64,000 bases of DNA from Acidovorax sp. NO-1 (GCF_000238595.1 NZ_AGTS01000147.1:1-64000), one strand, 5' to 3'. Counted from the stretch's first letter, positions 33,002 to 41,489 are shown. Numbers and translations: made by a program. Notes: a model not told the origin generated them from the letters alone.

Positions 33002-33499
33002 TCAGACTTCGGTGGCGTGGTGTGAGGCAGCGGGTGGCGTGGTGCCGCGCAGGTCGTGCCAGGCCTGCAGCAGCAAGATGGCCGCCATGCACACGCCCAT
33101 CAGCAGGATGCCGCCCGCACCCAGGGCCAGCGGGTAGTTCATGACGGGGCTGCGGCTGTCCATGCCCACCACCACCTGCTGCCATGCGCCAACAATCAGG
33201 TGATACAGCGCCAGCGCCATCAAGCCACGCGACAGCCAGCGGAACACCACCGCGGGTGCGCCGCGCAGCCGCGCCGTGACCAGGTCAAACCCCAGGTGCT
33301 GGCCCTCGCCAAACGCCAGGGTGGCCGCCAGGCAGACCAGCCATACAAACAGCAGGCGCGACAGCTCTTCAGACACCACCCAGCCGGTGCCCCACAGGTA
33401 GCGCTGCACCACGTTGCCAAACACGGCAATCACCATGCCCAGCAGGCTCAGCGCCATCAGCGCTTCGACCAGGTGCTTCAGGATTTTGCGGATCGCCAT
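33002..33499 (-). CDS. dctQ: TRAP transporter small permease
   Basis: Predicted 165-residue membrane protein with four helices (about residues 12-32, 45-62, 85-105 and 125-145). Family features include VVQRYLWGTGWVVSEELSRL and FGEGQHLGFDLV. It pairs with the large permease to form the transport core. It begins three bases after the gluconokinase stop, so the kinase and transporter genes form one operon. Confidence 0.92.
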   Translation of the reverse strand: MAIRKILKHLVEALMALSLLGMVIAVFGNVVQRYLWGTGWVVSEELSRLLFVWLVCLAATLAFGEGQHLGFDLVTARLRGAPAVVFRWLSRGLMALALYHLIVGAWQQVVVGMDSRSPVMNYPLALGAGGILLMGVCMAAILLLQAWHDLRGTTPPAASHHATEV

Positions 33500-33502
33500 G
33501 GT

Positions 33503-34063
33503 TCAGACCTCCAGGCTGGGGTGGGATACAGACGCGGCCATCGGAGCCGCACCAGGCGGAACCTCAAGCCACTGCTGCACCTGCGCGCCCAGCTCGGCCA
33601 GGGGGCGGGTGGCGTCCACGCGCAGCACGCCGGGTTCATGGCTGGGGTCTTCCAGCGTTTCAAACTGGCTGGCGACCAGGCTGACCGGGAACAGATGGCC
33701 AGGGCGCGCTGCCACACGCTCGCGCGCCTCGTCCTGTGTGAGGCTCAGAAACACGAACCGCAAACCCGGCACGGCAGCCCGCAAGCGGTCACGGTAGCGC
33801 TGTCTCAGGGCCGAGCAGGTGAGAACTACGCCCGCCGGGTGGGCCTGAAGCTGGGCGGCCAGCGTGTCGAGCCAGGTCTGCCGGTCGTCGTCGCTCAAGG
33901 GCACTCCGCTGCGCATCTTGTTGACATTGTTGGCGGAATGGAAGTCATCGCCTTCCAGCAGCGGCAACCGCAGGTGCGCCGCGCACACCTGGCCGAGGCT
34001 GGACTTGCCGCAGCCCGCCACGCCCATGACCACCAAAAACACCTTTGAAGGCACAAAATTCAT
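33503..34063 (-). CDS. gntK: Gluconokinase
   Basis: Predicted 186-residue cytoplasmic kinase that phosphorylates D-gluconate for the pentose-phosphate or Entner-Doudoroff route. The P-loop GVAGCGKSS lies at about residues 14-22, and LLEGDDFHSANNVNKMRSG and LTCSALRQRYRDRLR are family hallmarks. The start ATG at 34063 is chosen because the P-loop then sits at the usual distance. It is the first gene of the TRAP operon, which points to gluconate as a transported substrate. A palindromic operator begins two bases upstream of its start codon. Confidence 0.93.
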   Translation of the reverse strand: MNFVPSKVFLVVMGVAGCGKSSLGQVCAAHLRLPLLEGDDFHSANNVNKMRSGVPLSDDDRQTWLDTLAAQLQAHPAGVVLTCSALRQRYRDRLRAAVPGLRFVFLSLTQDEARERVAARPGHLFPVSLVASQFETLEDPSHEPGVLRVDATRPLAELGAQVQQWLEVPPGAAPMAASVSHPSLEV

Positions 34064-34064
34064 A

Positions 34065-34081
34065 TTGGTAGCGCTATCCAA
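34065..34081. promoter_or_regulatory. Palindromic operator 1, gntK side
   Basis: TTGGTAGCGCTATCCAA, an imperfect palindrome around AGCGCT, starting two bases upstream of the gntK ATG. Its half-site TATCCAA recurs at 34134-34140. It is the likely binding site for the divergent LacI-family repressor. Confidence 0.6.
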
Positions 34082-34124
34082 TGGAATCCAAAAAAACATC
34101 CCGCTGGATGCCTGAGAAAAATCG

Positions 34125-34140
34125 TTGGTATCTTATCCAA
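34125..34140. promoter_or_regulatory. Palindromic operator 2
   Basis: TTGGTATCTTATCCAA in the middle of the gntK-gntR gap. It has the same outer half-sites as operator 1 but lacks the central GCGC. Confidence 0.45.
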
Positions 34141-34178
34141 CCCTGGATCCGCGCATTTCGGTGCGGCTTGCCGGGCAG

Positions 34179-34198
34179 CTAGGACAGCGCTATCCTAG
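34179..34198. promoter_or_regulatory. Palindromic operator 3, gntR side
   Basis: CTAGGACAGCGCTATCCTAG, a 20-bp palindrome with a single mismatched pair. It lies 34 bases upstream of the proposed gntR start, suggesting autoregulation. Confidence 0.6.
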
Positions 34199-34232
34199 CC
34201 AACTCAGCGCATCCTTTACCGAGGGAAAACCC

Positions 34233-35276
34233 TTGCCCACCTCTTCCCACCCTGGCAAATCCGAATCCCGGCGCCGCTCCAGCGGCCGCACCACCCTGAG
34301 CGATGTGGCCAAGGCCGCGGGCGTGAGCCCCATCACCGCGTCACGCGCACTGCGGGGCGAGCGGGGCGTGGCGCAAGAACTGGTGCAGCGCGTGAAAGAT
34401 GCCGCCCGGCAACTGGGCTACGTGCCCGACCCAGCAGCCCGCGCGCTGGCATCACAGCGCAGCGTACAGGTGCCCGTGCTGGTGCCGCTGCTGTCCAACG
34501 CGCTGTTTGTGGACGTGCTCGAATCCGTTCACCGCACCCTCTTCCCCCACGGCTATCAGGCGCTGATCGGCGTGACGCACTACAACCCGGAGGAAGAAGA
34601 GCAACTGCTGCGAACCTACCTGGCGCACCGCCCCGCAGGCCTGCTGGTGACGGGCTTTGACCGCACCGAGGCTTCGCGCCAGATGATTGCCGCCAGCGGC
34701 GTGCCCTGCGTGCACCTGATGGAGATGACCCCTGCGCCCGGCGTGTTCTGCGTGGGCTTTTCGCAGCACGACGCGGGCCACCGCATGACGGCCCACCTGC
34801 TGGAGCGCGGCTACCGGCACATCGCCTTTGTGGCTGCCCAGCTCGACCCGCGCACCATGCAGCGCGCCGAAGGCTACCGCCGCTGCCTGGGGGAGGCCGG
34901 GGTGTACGACCCGCGGCTGGAGTTGCTCAGCCCCCAGCCCTCCTCCATCCGCCTGGGGGCCGAACTGCTGGAAGAAGTGCTGCGCACCCGCCCCGGCGTG
35001 GATGCCGTGTTCTTCTGCAACGACGACCTGGCCCAGGGCGGCTTGCTGGCCGCCCAGCGCCTGGGCCTGGCCGTACCGGGCCGCGTGGCCATTGCCGGGT
35101 TCAATGACCTGGCGGGCAGCGACCAGATGCTGCCGCCGCTGACCACCGTGCGCACCCCGCGCTCTGCCGTGGGCGAAGCCAGTGCGCAGATGCTGCTGGC
35201 GCTGATGCGGGGCGAGGTTCCGCCCAATAACTCGGTAGATCTGGGGTTTGAGCTGACGGTGCGCGAAAGCACGTAA
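34233..35276 (+). CDS. gntR: LacI-family regulator of gluconate uptake
   Basis: Predicted 347-residue repressor. The N-terminal helix-turn-helix (TTLSDVAKAAGVSPITASRA) is followed by the hinge and a periplasmic-binding-like sensor domain (about 75-340) with DAVFFCNDDLAQGGLLAAQR and TVRTPRSAVGE. The TTG at 34233 is chosen because GAGGGA precedes it by six bases and it gives the family's usual length. An upstream in-frame TTG at 34125 would run through operator 3. It is divergent from gntK and the TRAP genes. Its last 176 bases overlap, tail to tail, the nuclease-like gene. Confidence 0.9.
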   Translation: MPTSSHPGKSESRRRSSGRTTLSDVAKAAGVSPITASRALRGERGVAQELVQRVKDAARQLGYVPDPAARALASQRSVQVPVLVPLLSNALFVDVLESVHRTLFPHGYQALIGVTHYNPEEEEQLLRTYLAHRPAGLLVTGFDRTEASRQMIAASGVPCVHLMEMTPAPGVFCVGFSQHDAGHRMTAHLLERGYRHIAFVAAQLDPRTMQRAEGYRRCLGEAGVYDPRLELLSPQPSSIRLGAELLEEVLRTRPGVDAVFFCNDDLAQGGLLAAQRLGLAVPGRVAIAGFNDLAGSDQMLPPLTTVRTPRSAVGEASAQMLLALMRGEVPPNNSVDLGFELTVREST

Positions 35277-35967
35277 TTGCGAGCGTGACACCCTCGCGCA
35301 TCGGAAGTCTCATGGGCGCCAAAAGATACGCCCAGACTTGGAAGTCATTGCCACCTTGCACAGCTCTGGGCAAATCTGTTGGGTAGCACCCCAGAACGCG
35401 GACCTCATCCATCCAATTGGTCTCTTCAACGCGTGGATTCCAATACCGCCATCCACCGTCCTTTCGAGCCGCGCTGGGCACCCTGCCCTTTGCCGCCGCA
35501 ACGATGTATAGGACGTAGACATCAGAAGCCCCACAAGCTTTGGCATACGACCGTGCTTGATCACAAGCAGCTTTGGGCCGCCACCGAAGGTCAGCTTGCC
35601 CAAGGTAATTGGTTTTCACCTCCAACACAGTGTCAACACGGAGTACTGCCTCTCCAACGCTGCTGGCGCTGACCAATGCGTAGTCGATGCGGCCTCCTCC
35701 AAAGAGTTGATCGGCAGCTTTAACAAGTGGTTTGTCTGTGGTTTCGTCAACGGGCCGCACCGGACTAAGTCGGTACTCAGGCAAGATTAAGAGATCACGA
35801 TCCTGAGCGAAGGTATCTAGCCACTTTTCGAGAGCCAGAAGAATGCGGCTGGCCCCCCTCGATTCAATGCCTCCTACTTGTAGCAATGCTGGAAAAGTCC
35901 GCCATTGCGTGAGGCTCTGCACCACCTCCCGGCAAAGGGCAGTCGCACTAGCTTCAGAGATTGGCAT
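35101..35967 (-). CDS. Predicted PD-(D/E)xK nuclease-like protein
   Basis: Predicted 288-residue protein of unknown role. Residues 85-125 contain GGGRIDYALV and then VDTVLEVKTNYLGQADLR, which fits the Asp...Glu-x-Lys active site of restriction-endonuclease-like folds. The last 58 or so residues read antisense through the 3' end of gntR, so the original stop has probably been lost and only about 230 residues are native. The ATG lies two bases after the chemoreceptor stop. Local G+C is clearly lower than in neighbouring genes, suggesting transfer. Function and substrate are unknown. Confidence 0.6.
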   Translation of the reverse strand: MPISEASATALCREVVQSLTQWRTFPALLQVGGIESRGASRILLALEKWLDTFAQDRDLLILPEYRLSPVRPVDETTDKPLVKAADQLFGGGRIDYALVSASSVGEAVLRVDTVLEVKTNYLGQADLRWRPKAACDQARSYAKACGASDVYVLYIVAAAKGRVPSAARKDGGWRYWNPRVEETNWMDEVRVLGCYPTDLPRAVQGGNDFQVWAYLLAPMRLPMREGVTLAITCFRAPSAQTPDLPSYWAEPRPASAPAASAHWLRPRQSAGCARWSAAAASGRCPPGH

Positions 35968-35969
35968 TT

Positions 35970-37628
35970 CTAAGCTACTGCTATTGCGCGGCTGGAAGAG
36001 GATGCACCTTGCCCCTTCATCTCCTTGCGCAGCGCCACCGCATCACGCGACTGCGCAGGCGCCGAGGCGTCGATGCGGAACACCTGCACGGTCTCGGTCA
36101 TGGTCTGCGCCTGGCCGTTGAGCTGCATGGCCGAAGCCGCGTTCTCCTCCACCAGCGCGGCGTTCTGCTGCGTGATGGTGTCCAGCTGCGCCACGGCCGA
36201 GTTGACCTGCGAGATGCCACTGAGCTGCTCGTTGGAGGCGCTGTGGATTTCGCCAATCAGCGTGTTGACCCGGCGCACAAGCTCCAGCGATTCGGTCATG
36301 GTTTTTTGCGCAGCATCGGTTTTCTCGTGGCCCTCGGTCACCTTGGTGGCCGAGTCGTCGATGAGCTGCCGGATCTCCTTGGCGGCCGAGAGCGTGCGGT
36401 GCGACAGGCTGCGCACCTCAGAGGCCACCACAGCAAACCCCCGCCCCTGATCGCCAGCGCGCGCGGCCTCAACCGCCGCGTTGAGCGCGAGGATATTGGT
36501 CTGAAACGCGATCGAGTCGATCAGCTGCGTGATCTCGCTGATGCGGCCGGATGCGGCCTGGATCTGCTTCATGGTGCTGGCCACACTGTCCACAGCGGCA
36601 CTGCTGCGTTCTGTGACCTGGGTGGCCTGGGTCGCCAGCACCGTCGCCTGGCGTGCGGACTCGGCGGTTTGCTTGACGGTGCCGGTGATCTCTTCCATCG
36701 ACGCGGCGGTCTGCTGCAGGTTGCTGGCCTGCGCCTCGGTGCGCGACGACAGGTCGTGGTTGCCCTGGGCGATCTCCCGGGTGGAGACCTGCATGTGCTC
36801 GCTCTCCTGCCGGGCGTCGCGCACGATGGACAGCAGGTTCACATTCAGCTGCGCCAGCGCCTTCTGCAGCTGGCCCACGGTGTCGCTGCGCGTGGCCGCT
36901 ATCTTCTGGGTGAGGTCGCCCGCCGCCATGCGGTTGGCCCACAGCAGCATCTGCGACAACGGCGCCACCGTGACCTGGTGCAGGTACACCGCCATGCCCA
37001 GCGCCAGTAGCACCACAGCCAGCCATGCGGCGCCCGATGCCAGCGACAGCGTGTGCCCACCGACCAAGGCGGCGCACCACGAGCCCACCACCAGCAGCAG
37101 GGTACACACCATCATCTTGCCCATCGGGCCCAGCGCCAGGGCCCGGGCCACGCGGCCCCACAGGGTGTCTTTGACCAGTTGCCCGGCCGACAGCCGGTGC
37201 ACCAGCGTGCCCGCCTGCTTTTCGGCCTGCATCTGCTTGTACAGCGACTCGGCCGCCTGGATCTGTTCGCGCGTGGCTTCGGTGCGCACCGACATGTAGC
37301 CGGTGGGCTGGTCGCCCTGCATCAGCGGGGTGACGTTGGCCATCACCCAGTAAAACGTGCCGTCCTTGCGCCGGTTCTTGACGGGCGCCGACCAGGGGAT
37401 GCCTTTGGCGATGGTCTCCCACATGTCGCGGTAGGCCTCCTCGGGCATGTCGGGGTGTCGCACGATGTTGTGGGGCTGGCCCAGAAGCTCTTCCTTTTCG
37501 TAGCCGCTGACCTCGATGAACATCGGGTTGCAATACAAGATGCGGCCTTTGAGGTCTGTGGTGGAGACCAGGGTCTGCCCCTTGGGGAACGCATATTCGT
37601 GCTGGCTGACCGGCAGATTGACGCGCAT
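35970..37628 (-). CDS. Aer-like chemoreceptor with PAS domain
   Basis: Predicted 552-residue methyl-accepting chemotaxis protein. An N-terminal PAS domain (about residues 8-115) has GRILYCNPMFIEVSGYEKEE, HNIVRHPDMPEEAYRDMW and KNRRKDGTFYWV. Like Aer, it may bind FAD and sense redox state. Two close hydrophobic helices (about 160-205), a HAMP segment and the signalling domain follow, the last with the conserved tip SIAFQTNILALNAAVEAARA. There is no large periplasmic sensor. AGAGG precedes the ATG at 37628. The nuclease-like gene begins two bases after its stop. Confidence 0.92.
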   Translation of the reverse strand: MRVNLPVSQHEYAFPKGQTLVSTTDLKGRILYCNPMFIEVSGYEKEELLGQPHNIVRHPDMPEEAYRDMWETIAKGIPWSAPVKNRRKDGTFYWVMANVTPLMQGDQPTGYMSVRTEATREQIQAAESLYKQMQAEKQAGTLVHRLSAGQLVKDTLWGRVARALALGPMGKMMVCTLLLVVGSWCAALVGGHTLSLASGAAWLAVVLLALGMAVYLHQVTVAPLSQMLLWANRMAAGDLTQKIAATRSDTVGQLQKALAQLNVNLLSIVRDARQESEHMQVSTREIAQGNHDLSSRTEAQASNLQQTAASMEEITGTVKQTAESARQATVLATQATQVTERSSAAVDSVASTMKQIQAASGRISEITQLIDSIAFQTNILALNAAVEAARAGDQGRGFAVVASEVRSLSHRTLSAAKEIRQLIDDSATKVTEGHEKTDAAQKTMTESLELVRRVNTLIGEIHSASNEQLSGISQVNSAVAQLDTITQQNAALVEENAASAMQLNGQAQTMTETVQVFRIDASAPAQSRDAVALRKEMKGQGASSSSRAIAVA

Positions 37629-37844
37629 AAAACCTCTTCGGGGGATTGCTCGCTCCGTTCTTGAGAGCAAAGCTACAGTGGAAGATGCCGGTCTCATCGT
37701 ACGCGCGATTTGCCTGGGTTGAAACAATTTGTTAGGGCCACTGCAAACCCTTTCCAACTTGGTGCACAACACCAACAGGCCGCACGTTGCCGCGCTGCAT
37801 GGCACCAAGATGAGTACTGAGCAGGCGAATTCGCTCCAATTTCG

Positions 37845-37862
37845 ATAGCTGCTTGCGCAATA
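37845..37862 (-). repeat. Dispersed palindromic repeat, copy 14 (half copy)
   Basis: Only the half GATAGCTGCTTGCGCA is recognisable, upstream of the narK leader. Confidence 0.45.
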
Positions 37863-37941
37863 TCTGCCTGCAGATATCCTGATTTCTTGCATAAACAGCT
37901 GCCTGCACCGGCACTGGCATAGCCATTGCTTGCCACAGGGT

Positions 37942-37989
37942 GCGGCCAATGGAGGCCGTGTGGCAGCCCGGTGCAATGGCGGATTGGGC
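37942..37989 (+). promoter_or_regulatory. ANTAR-type tandem hexaloop RNA, narK leader
   Basis: P1 is GCGGCC-AATGGA-GGCCGT (37942-37959). P2 is GCCCGGTGC-AATGGC-GGATTGGGC with one G-G mismatch (37966-37989). Both loops have six bases with A1 and G4, as in the nrtA leader, and the linker is six bases. A terminator follows at 38031. The rest of the 500-base gap upstream holds a partial repeat near 37845-37862 and a small hairpin, ATATCTGC-CT-GCAGATAT. Confidence 0.7.
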
Positions 37990-38030
37990 GAACAGGACGT
38001 TGGCGTCTTCATGGAATGCGGTGTGGCTGC

Positions 38031-38066
38031 AAAAAAGGCCGGCGCATCCCGTGCAGGCGCTTTTTT
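38031..38066 (+). terminator. Leader terminator/attenuator before narK
   Basis: A6-GGCC (38031-38040) pairs with GGCGC-T6 (38056-38066) with one bulged G, and an inner stem GCGC/GTGC sits on a five-base loop. It lies 63 bases before the narK start and has no gene of its own upstream on this strand, so it is a leader terminator. Confidence 0.7.
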
Positions 38067-38129
38067 CTTGGTTGTCTGGCCCGGCCCGGGGTGTACCTCC
38101 CCGGGGGCCCTTTTGCACTGCATCGCTCC

Positions 38130-39344
38130 ATGCTTCGATTTCGCGAATTCCTCCAGTCCGGCCATGCGCCCACGCTCTGGTCGTCGTTTCTCTACTTTGG
38201 TTTTTCGTGCGCGGTCTGGGTGATCAATGGCGCCATGGCGCCGTTCATCCAGGAGAGTTTTCGGCTCACGCCCACGCAGATGGGGATGATGCTGTCGATC
38301 CCCATCTTTGCGGGCGCGCTGATGCGGTTTCCGCTGGGCATCCTGGCGCAGTACATCGGGCGCAAGAACGCCACGCTGGTGGAGATGGCGGGCATCTTTG
38401 CCGCCATGGCCTATGGCTACCTGTTTGTACACACCTATCACGAGCTGCTGGCGCTGGGCGTGTTGCTGGGCGTGGCGGGGGCCAGTTTTGGCGTGGCGCT
38501 GTCGCTGGGCTCGGGCTCGTTTCCGCCGCGCTACAAGGGCCTGGCCATGGGCATTGTGGGTGCGGGCAATGTGGGCACGGCGGTGGCAGCGCTGCTGGCG
38601 CCCGCGCTGGCGCAAAAGTTTGGCTGGCAGGCGGTGTATGGCTTTGCGGCCATCAGCGTGGCCGTGCCCGCGCTGGTGATGGTGATCTACGCCAAAGAGC
38701 CGCCCGACCTGGCCCCGCACGCCACGTTTCGCGAGCACATTGCCTGCCTGTTTGAAAAGGACGGCTGGGCGTTCAGCCTGATTTACGCCGTGACGTTTGG
38801 CGGCTTCATTGGCCTGACCACCTTCATGCCCAGCTACTTTTACGACCAGTTCGGCGTGAGCAAGGTGCAGGCGGGGCAGCTGACCATGCTGGCCGCCTTT
38901 CTGGGTGCGGCGCTGCGGGTGGTGGGCGGCTGGCTGTCGGACCACTGGGGCGGTGTGAACACGCTGACGGGTGTGCTGGCCATCACCACCGTGAGCCTGG
39001 TGCTGTGTGGCCTGGCCGAAAATTCATTGCCCGTCACCATGCTGCTGTTTCTGGTGTGTTTTGCGGCGCTGGGCGCAGGCAATGGCGCGCTGTTCCAGCT
39101 GGTGCCGCTGCGCTGGCCACTGTCTACCGCCGTGGCGGGCTCGATGATCGGCGAGATCGGCGCGCTGGGCGGCGGGCTCATCCCCAACGCCATGGGTATC
39201 TCGCGCCAGTTCAGCGGCACCTACCTGTGGGGGTTCGTGGCCATTGCGGCCTGCGCTGCGGCGATGCTGGTGCTGCTGCGGGTGATGCAGATCCGGTGGA
39301 CGCGCACCTGGGCGGAGAAAGGTGGGCGCGCGCGCAGCGCTTGA
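38130..39344 (+). CDS. narK: Nitrate/nitrite MFS transporter, NarK type
   Basis: Predicted 404-residue major-facilitator protein with twelve helices. Two NarK-type glycine-rich signatures are visible, KGLAMGIVGAGNVGTAVAAL and FAALGAGNGALFQLVPLR. It also has a conserved Arg in IFAGALMRFPLGILAQYIGR. The start ATG at 38130 precedes the first hydrophobic helix; upstream in-frame codons read leader RNA. It probably imports nitrate alongside nrtABC. It lies downstream of an ANTAR-type leader and upstream of the nirBD-nasA genes. Confidence 0.93.
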   Translation: MLRFREFLQSGHAPTLWSSFLYFGFSCAVWVINGAMAPFIQESFRLTPTQMGMMLSIPIFAGALMRFPLGILAQYIGRKNATLVEMAGIFAAMAYGYLFVHTYHELLALGVLLGVAGASFGVALSLGSGSFPPRYKGLAMGIVGAGNVGTAVAALLAPALAQKFGWQAVYGFAAISVAVPALVMVIYAKEPPDLAPHATFREHIACLFEKDGWAFSLIYAVTFGGFIGLTTFMPSYFYDQFGVSKVQAGQLTMLAAFLGAALRVVGGWLSDHWGGVNTLTGVLAITTVSLVLCGLAENSLPVTMLLFLVCFAALGAGNGALFQLVPLRWPLSTAVAGSMIGEIGALGGGLIPNAMGISRQFSGTYLWGFVAIAACAAAMLVLLRVMQIRWTRTWAEKGGRARSA

Positions 39345-39393
39345 ATGACACCTGCCGGGGCGCTTTGGCGACAGCCTCAACGCGCTCGGCTCC

Positions 39394-39413
39394 GACAGGC
39401 TCAGCCCGAACGG
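39394..39413 (+). repeat. Short dispersed repeat, GGCTCAGCCCGAACGG type, copy 1
   Basis: GACAGGCTCAGCCCGAACGG. Two similar 20-mers are at 45272 and 45313. Confidence 0.65.
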
Positions 39414-39435
39414 AAGGGGTGAACGACGGGAAATT

Positions 39436-39496
39436 TCGAGCAAAAACAGGCTCTAGCGCTTATCCATCAAGCGCTGGCAGCTATCATTTTTATTTA
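39436..39496 (+). repeat. Dispersed palindromic repeat, copy 8
   Basis: Orientation A copy (CTCTAGCGCTTATCCATCAA, then GCGCTGGCAGCTATCATTTT) between the convergent narK and kinase/phosphatase genes, where its stem could serve as a two-way terminator. Confidence 0.8.
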
Positions 39497-39510
39497 CCCG
39501 CTGCAACGCC

Positions 39511-41262
39511 CTAATGCGGCAAGAACACAAGCCAGTACACCAACAGCAGGTTGACCAGCACACTCACCCCCAGCGCGATCTTCCACACCGCCGTGGCATC
39601 GCGCTGCACCAGCGGCTGCGGGCCGCGCGCGGACAAGGGGCGGGATGCGCCGCGCTCCAGGGCAAGCAGCAACTCCTCGGCAGTTTCAAAACGCTGACTG
39701 CGATTGCGGGCCACGGCCTTCAGGGCGATCTGGTCGAGCCAGATGGGCACACCGGGGTTGTGGCGGCTGGGGGGCACCGGGTCGCGGTGGTAGCGGCCGA
39801 GCTGGTAGGGCACCACCTCGCCATACGGCAGGCGGCCGTGGCTGAGCAGCTGGTACAGCGTGACACCCAGGGCAAACAGGTCGCTGCCCGCATCGGGCAG
39901 CTGGCCAGCGGGGTCGCCGTTCTTTTCGTAGCCCGGCCACTGCTCGGGGTTCATGTAGCTGGGGGTGCCGGCGTGCAGGCGGCGCGTGGCCTCGGGCTCG
40001 CGGCCGGACAGGGCCACGCCCAGGTCCAGCACGCGCAGCACGCCGTCATCGCCCAGGTGCAGGTTGTCGGGCTTGATGTCGCGGTGCACCACCCCTTGCC
40101 GGTGCAGCCAGCCGAGCACCTGGGCGGCCTGCATCACCACCGAGATCGCCTGCGGCAGGGCCAGCGTGTGGTGGCGGCGCAGGCGCTGACCCAGGGTTTC
40201 GCCCGCGTGCCACTCGTACAGCAGATAGAACGCACTGGCCCCGCCGCCCTCCCCGGCAGGCCAGTTGTGCAGGCGCGCCAGGTGCACGGCCGCGTGGCCG
40301 GACTGCATGCGGCGGGCCACCCACGCCTCGTGCGCGAGCGTGGCGCGCTCGTGGGCATCGTGGGCGCGCGCGGGCACCAGCGTCTTGAGGGCAAAGAGGC
40401 GCTGGGTGGCCGCATCGCGCACCTGGTAGATGCGGTGCACACCGGTGTCGGCCACCAGGGCTGTGACCGCGAGGCCATCCACCGTCTCTCCCACCTTCAG
40501 CAGCGGCAGCACGGGCAGGTGCTGTGCGCGGAGGGACTCGTCCTGCAGCGTGGCCTCCAGCGCGCCCTGCACACGCACCACCAGGGCCGTGAGGTTGTCG
40601 GTGCTGCCCCGGCGCAGTGCGGCCTGGGTCAGCGATTCGCTCAGCGCCTGGGCGGTCAGCGTGTCTTGGCGCAGCAGCTGCCGCAGCTCCCGCTCGGGCA
40701 GGCTGCCGTGCACGCCGTCAGACAGCAGCACCAGCAGATCGCCGCTGTGCAGCTCGCCCTGGCTGTAGTCCACCACCACGTGGTCATCCAGCCCCAAGGC
40801 GCGGGTGAGCTGGTGCGCCAGGTCGCGCTGCGCCATCACATGGTCGGTGGTCAGCAGCTGCAGCCGGCCGCCGCGCAGCAGGTAGGCGCGCGTGTCGCCC
40901 ACATGCGCCAGCGTGTACGACTGGCCGCGCAGCACGATGGCGGTGAGTGTGGTCAGCCCCACGGCGGGCTGGCGGCGCCGGTTCATCGACGCGAGCCAGC
41001 CGTTGTGGGCGAACAGGATGCGGTCCAGCGCCACGGTGGTGTCCCAGGTGTCGGGCGTGGCGAAGTAGTCGCTCACCAGCGTGTGCACCGTGGTCTGGGC
41101 GGCTTCGCGGCCGTTGCCTCCGGTGCTCACGCCGTCGGCAATGGCGGCCACGGTGCCCCGGTCGCGGTCACGCCCCTGGCCCACCACCAGCGCGGCAAAG
41201 TCCTCGTTCACGTCTTTGCGCCCGGCCAGCGAGGTCTGCCCGTAGTCCAGTTCAAAACTCAT
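39511..41262 (-). CDS. PP2C phosphatase - Ser/Thr kinase fusion protein, membrane-anchored
   Basis: Predicted 583-residue protein with opposing activities. The N-terminal PP2C phosphatase (about residues 5-250) keeps its metal-ligand motifs RKDVNED, IADGVSTGG, LLSDGV and STDNLTAL. The Hanks-type kinase (about 265-545) has FALKTL, the catalytic loop HRDIKPDN with Asp395, and DLG instead of DFG. Its glycine-rich loop is weak. A single C-terminal helix (IALGVSVLVNLLLVYWLVF) leaves both domains in the cytoplasm. It lies between narK and nirB on the opposite strand. A role in nitrate control is inference from context. Confidence 0.9.
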   Translation of the reverse strand: MSFELDYGQTSLAGRKDVNEDFAALVVGQGRDRDRGTVAAIADGVSTGGNGREAAQTTVHTLVSDYFATPDTWDTTVALDRILFAHNGWLASMNRRRQPAVGLTTLTAIVLRGQSYTLAHVGDTRAYLLRGGRLQLLTTDHVMAQRDLAHQLTRALGLDDHVVVDYSQGELHSGDLLVLLSDGVHGSLPERELRQLLRQDTLTAQALSESLTQAALRRGSTDNLTALVVRVQGALEATLQDESLRAQHLPVLPLLKVGETVDGLAVTALVADTGVHRIYQVRDAATQRLFALKTLVPARAHDAHERATLAHEAWVARRMQSGHAAVHLARLHNWPAGEGGGASAFYLLYEWHAGETLGQRLRRHHTLALPQAISVVMQAAQVLGWLHRQGVVHRDIKPDNLHLGDDGVLRVLDLGVALSGREPEATRRLHAGTPSYMNPEQWPGYEKNGDPAGQLPDAGSDLFALGVTLYQLLSHGRLPYGEVVPYQLGRYHRDPVPPSRHNPGVPIWLDQIALKAVARNRSQRFETAEELLLALERGASRPLSARGPQPLVQRDATAVWKIALGVSVLVNLLLVYWLVFLPH

Positions 41263-41446
41263 GCACCAGCTCCATGCAGGTTCCGTGCCCAAGGTGGTGC
41301 GTTCAACCGCACAGTGCGCGCCCGCCCCGTGCCGGACGCCATCAGCAGCCCCCATGGGCAGCCCCGGCGGCTGCCTGCGCCCCACGCCGGTGCACCTGCT
41401 CTGGCACGGCCATTGCTAGAACCTGCATAACGGCCCGCAAGGGCCC

Positions 41447-41483
41447 TGCAACCCCCCGTGCAACGGCGCATGGAGGGGCTGCA
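41447..41483 (+). promoter_or_regulatory. ANTAR-type hexaloop hairpin, nirB leader
   Basis: Long stem (left 41447-41461, right 41468-41483) closed by CGTGC / GCATG and loop AACGGC, identical to the P2 loop of the nrtA leader (A1, G4). A first hexaloop hairpin is not clear here; a GGCCC-GCAA-GGGCC stem (41432-41445) takes its place. The terminator follows seven bases later. The rest of the 332-base gap to the divergent kinase gene must hold both promoters. Confidence 0.7.
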
Positions 41484-41489
41484 AGGACG

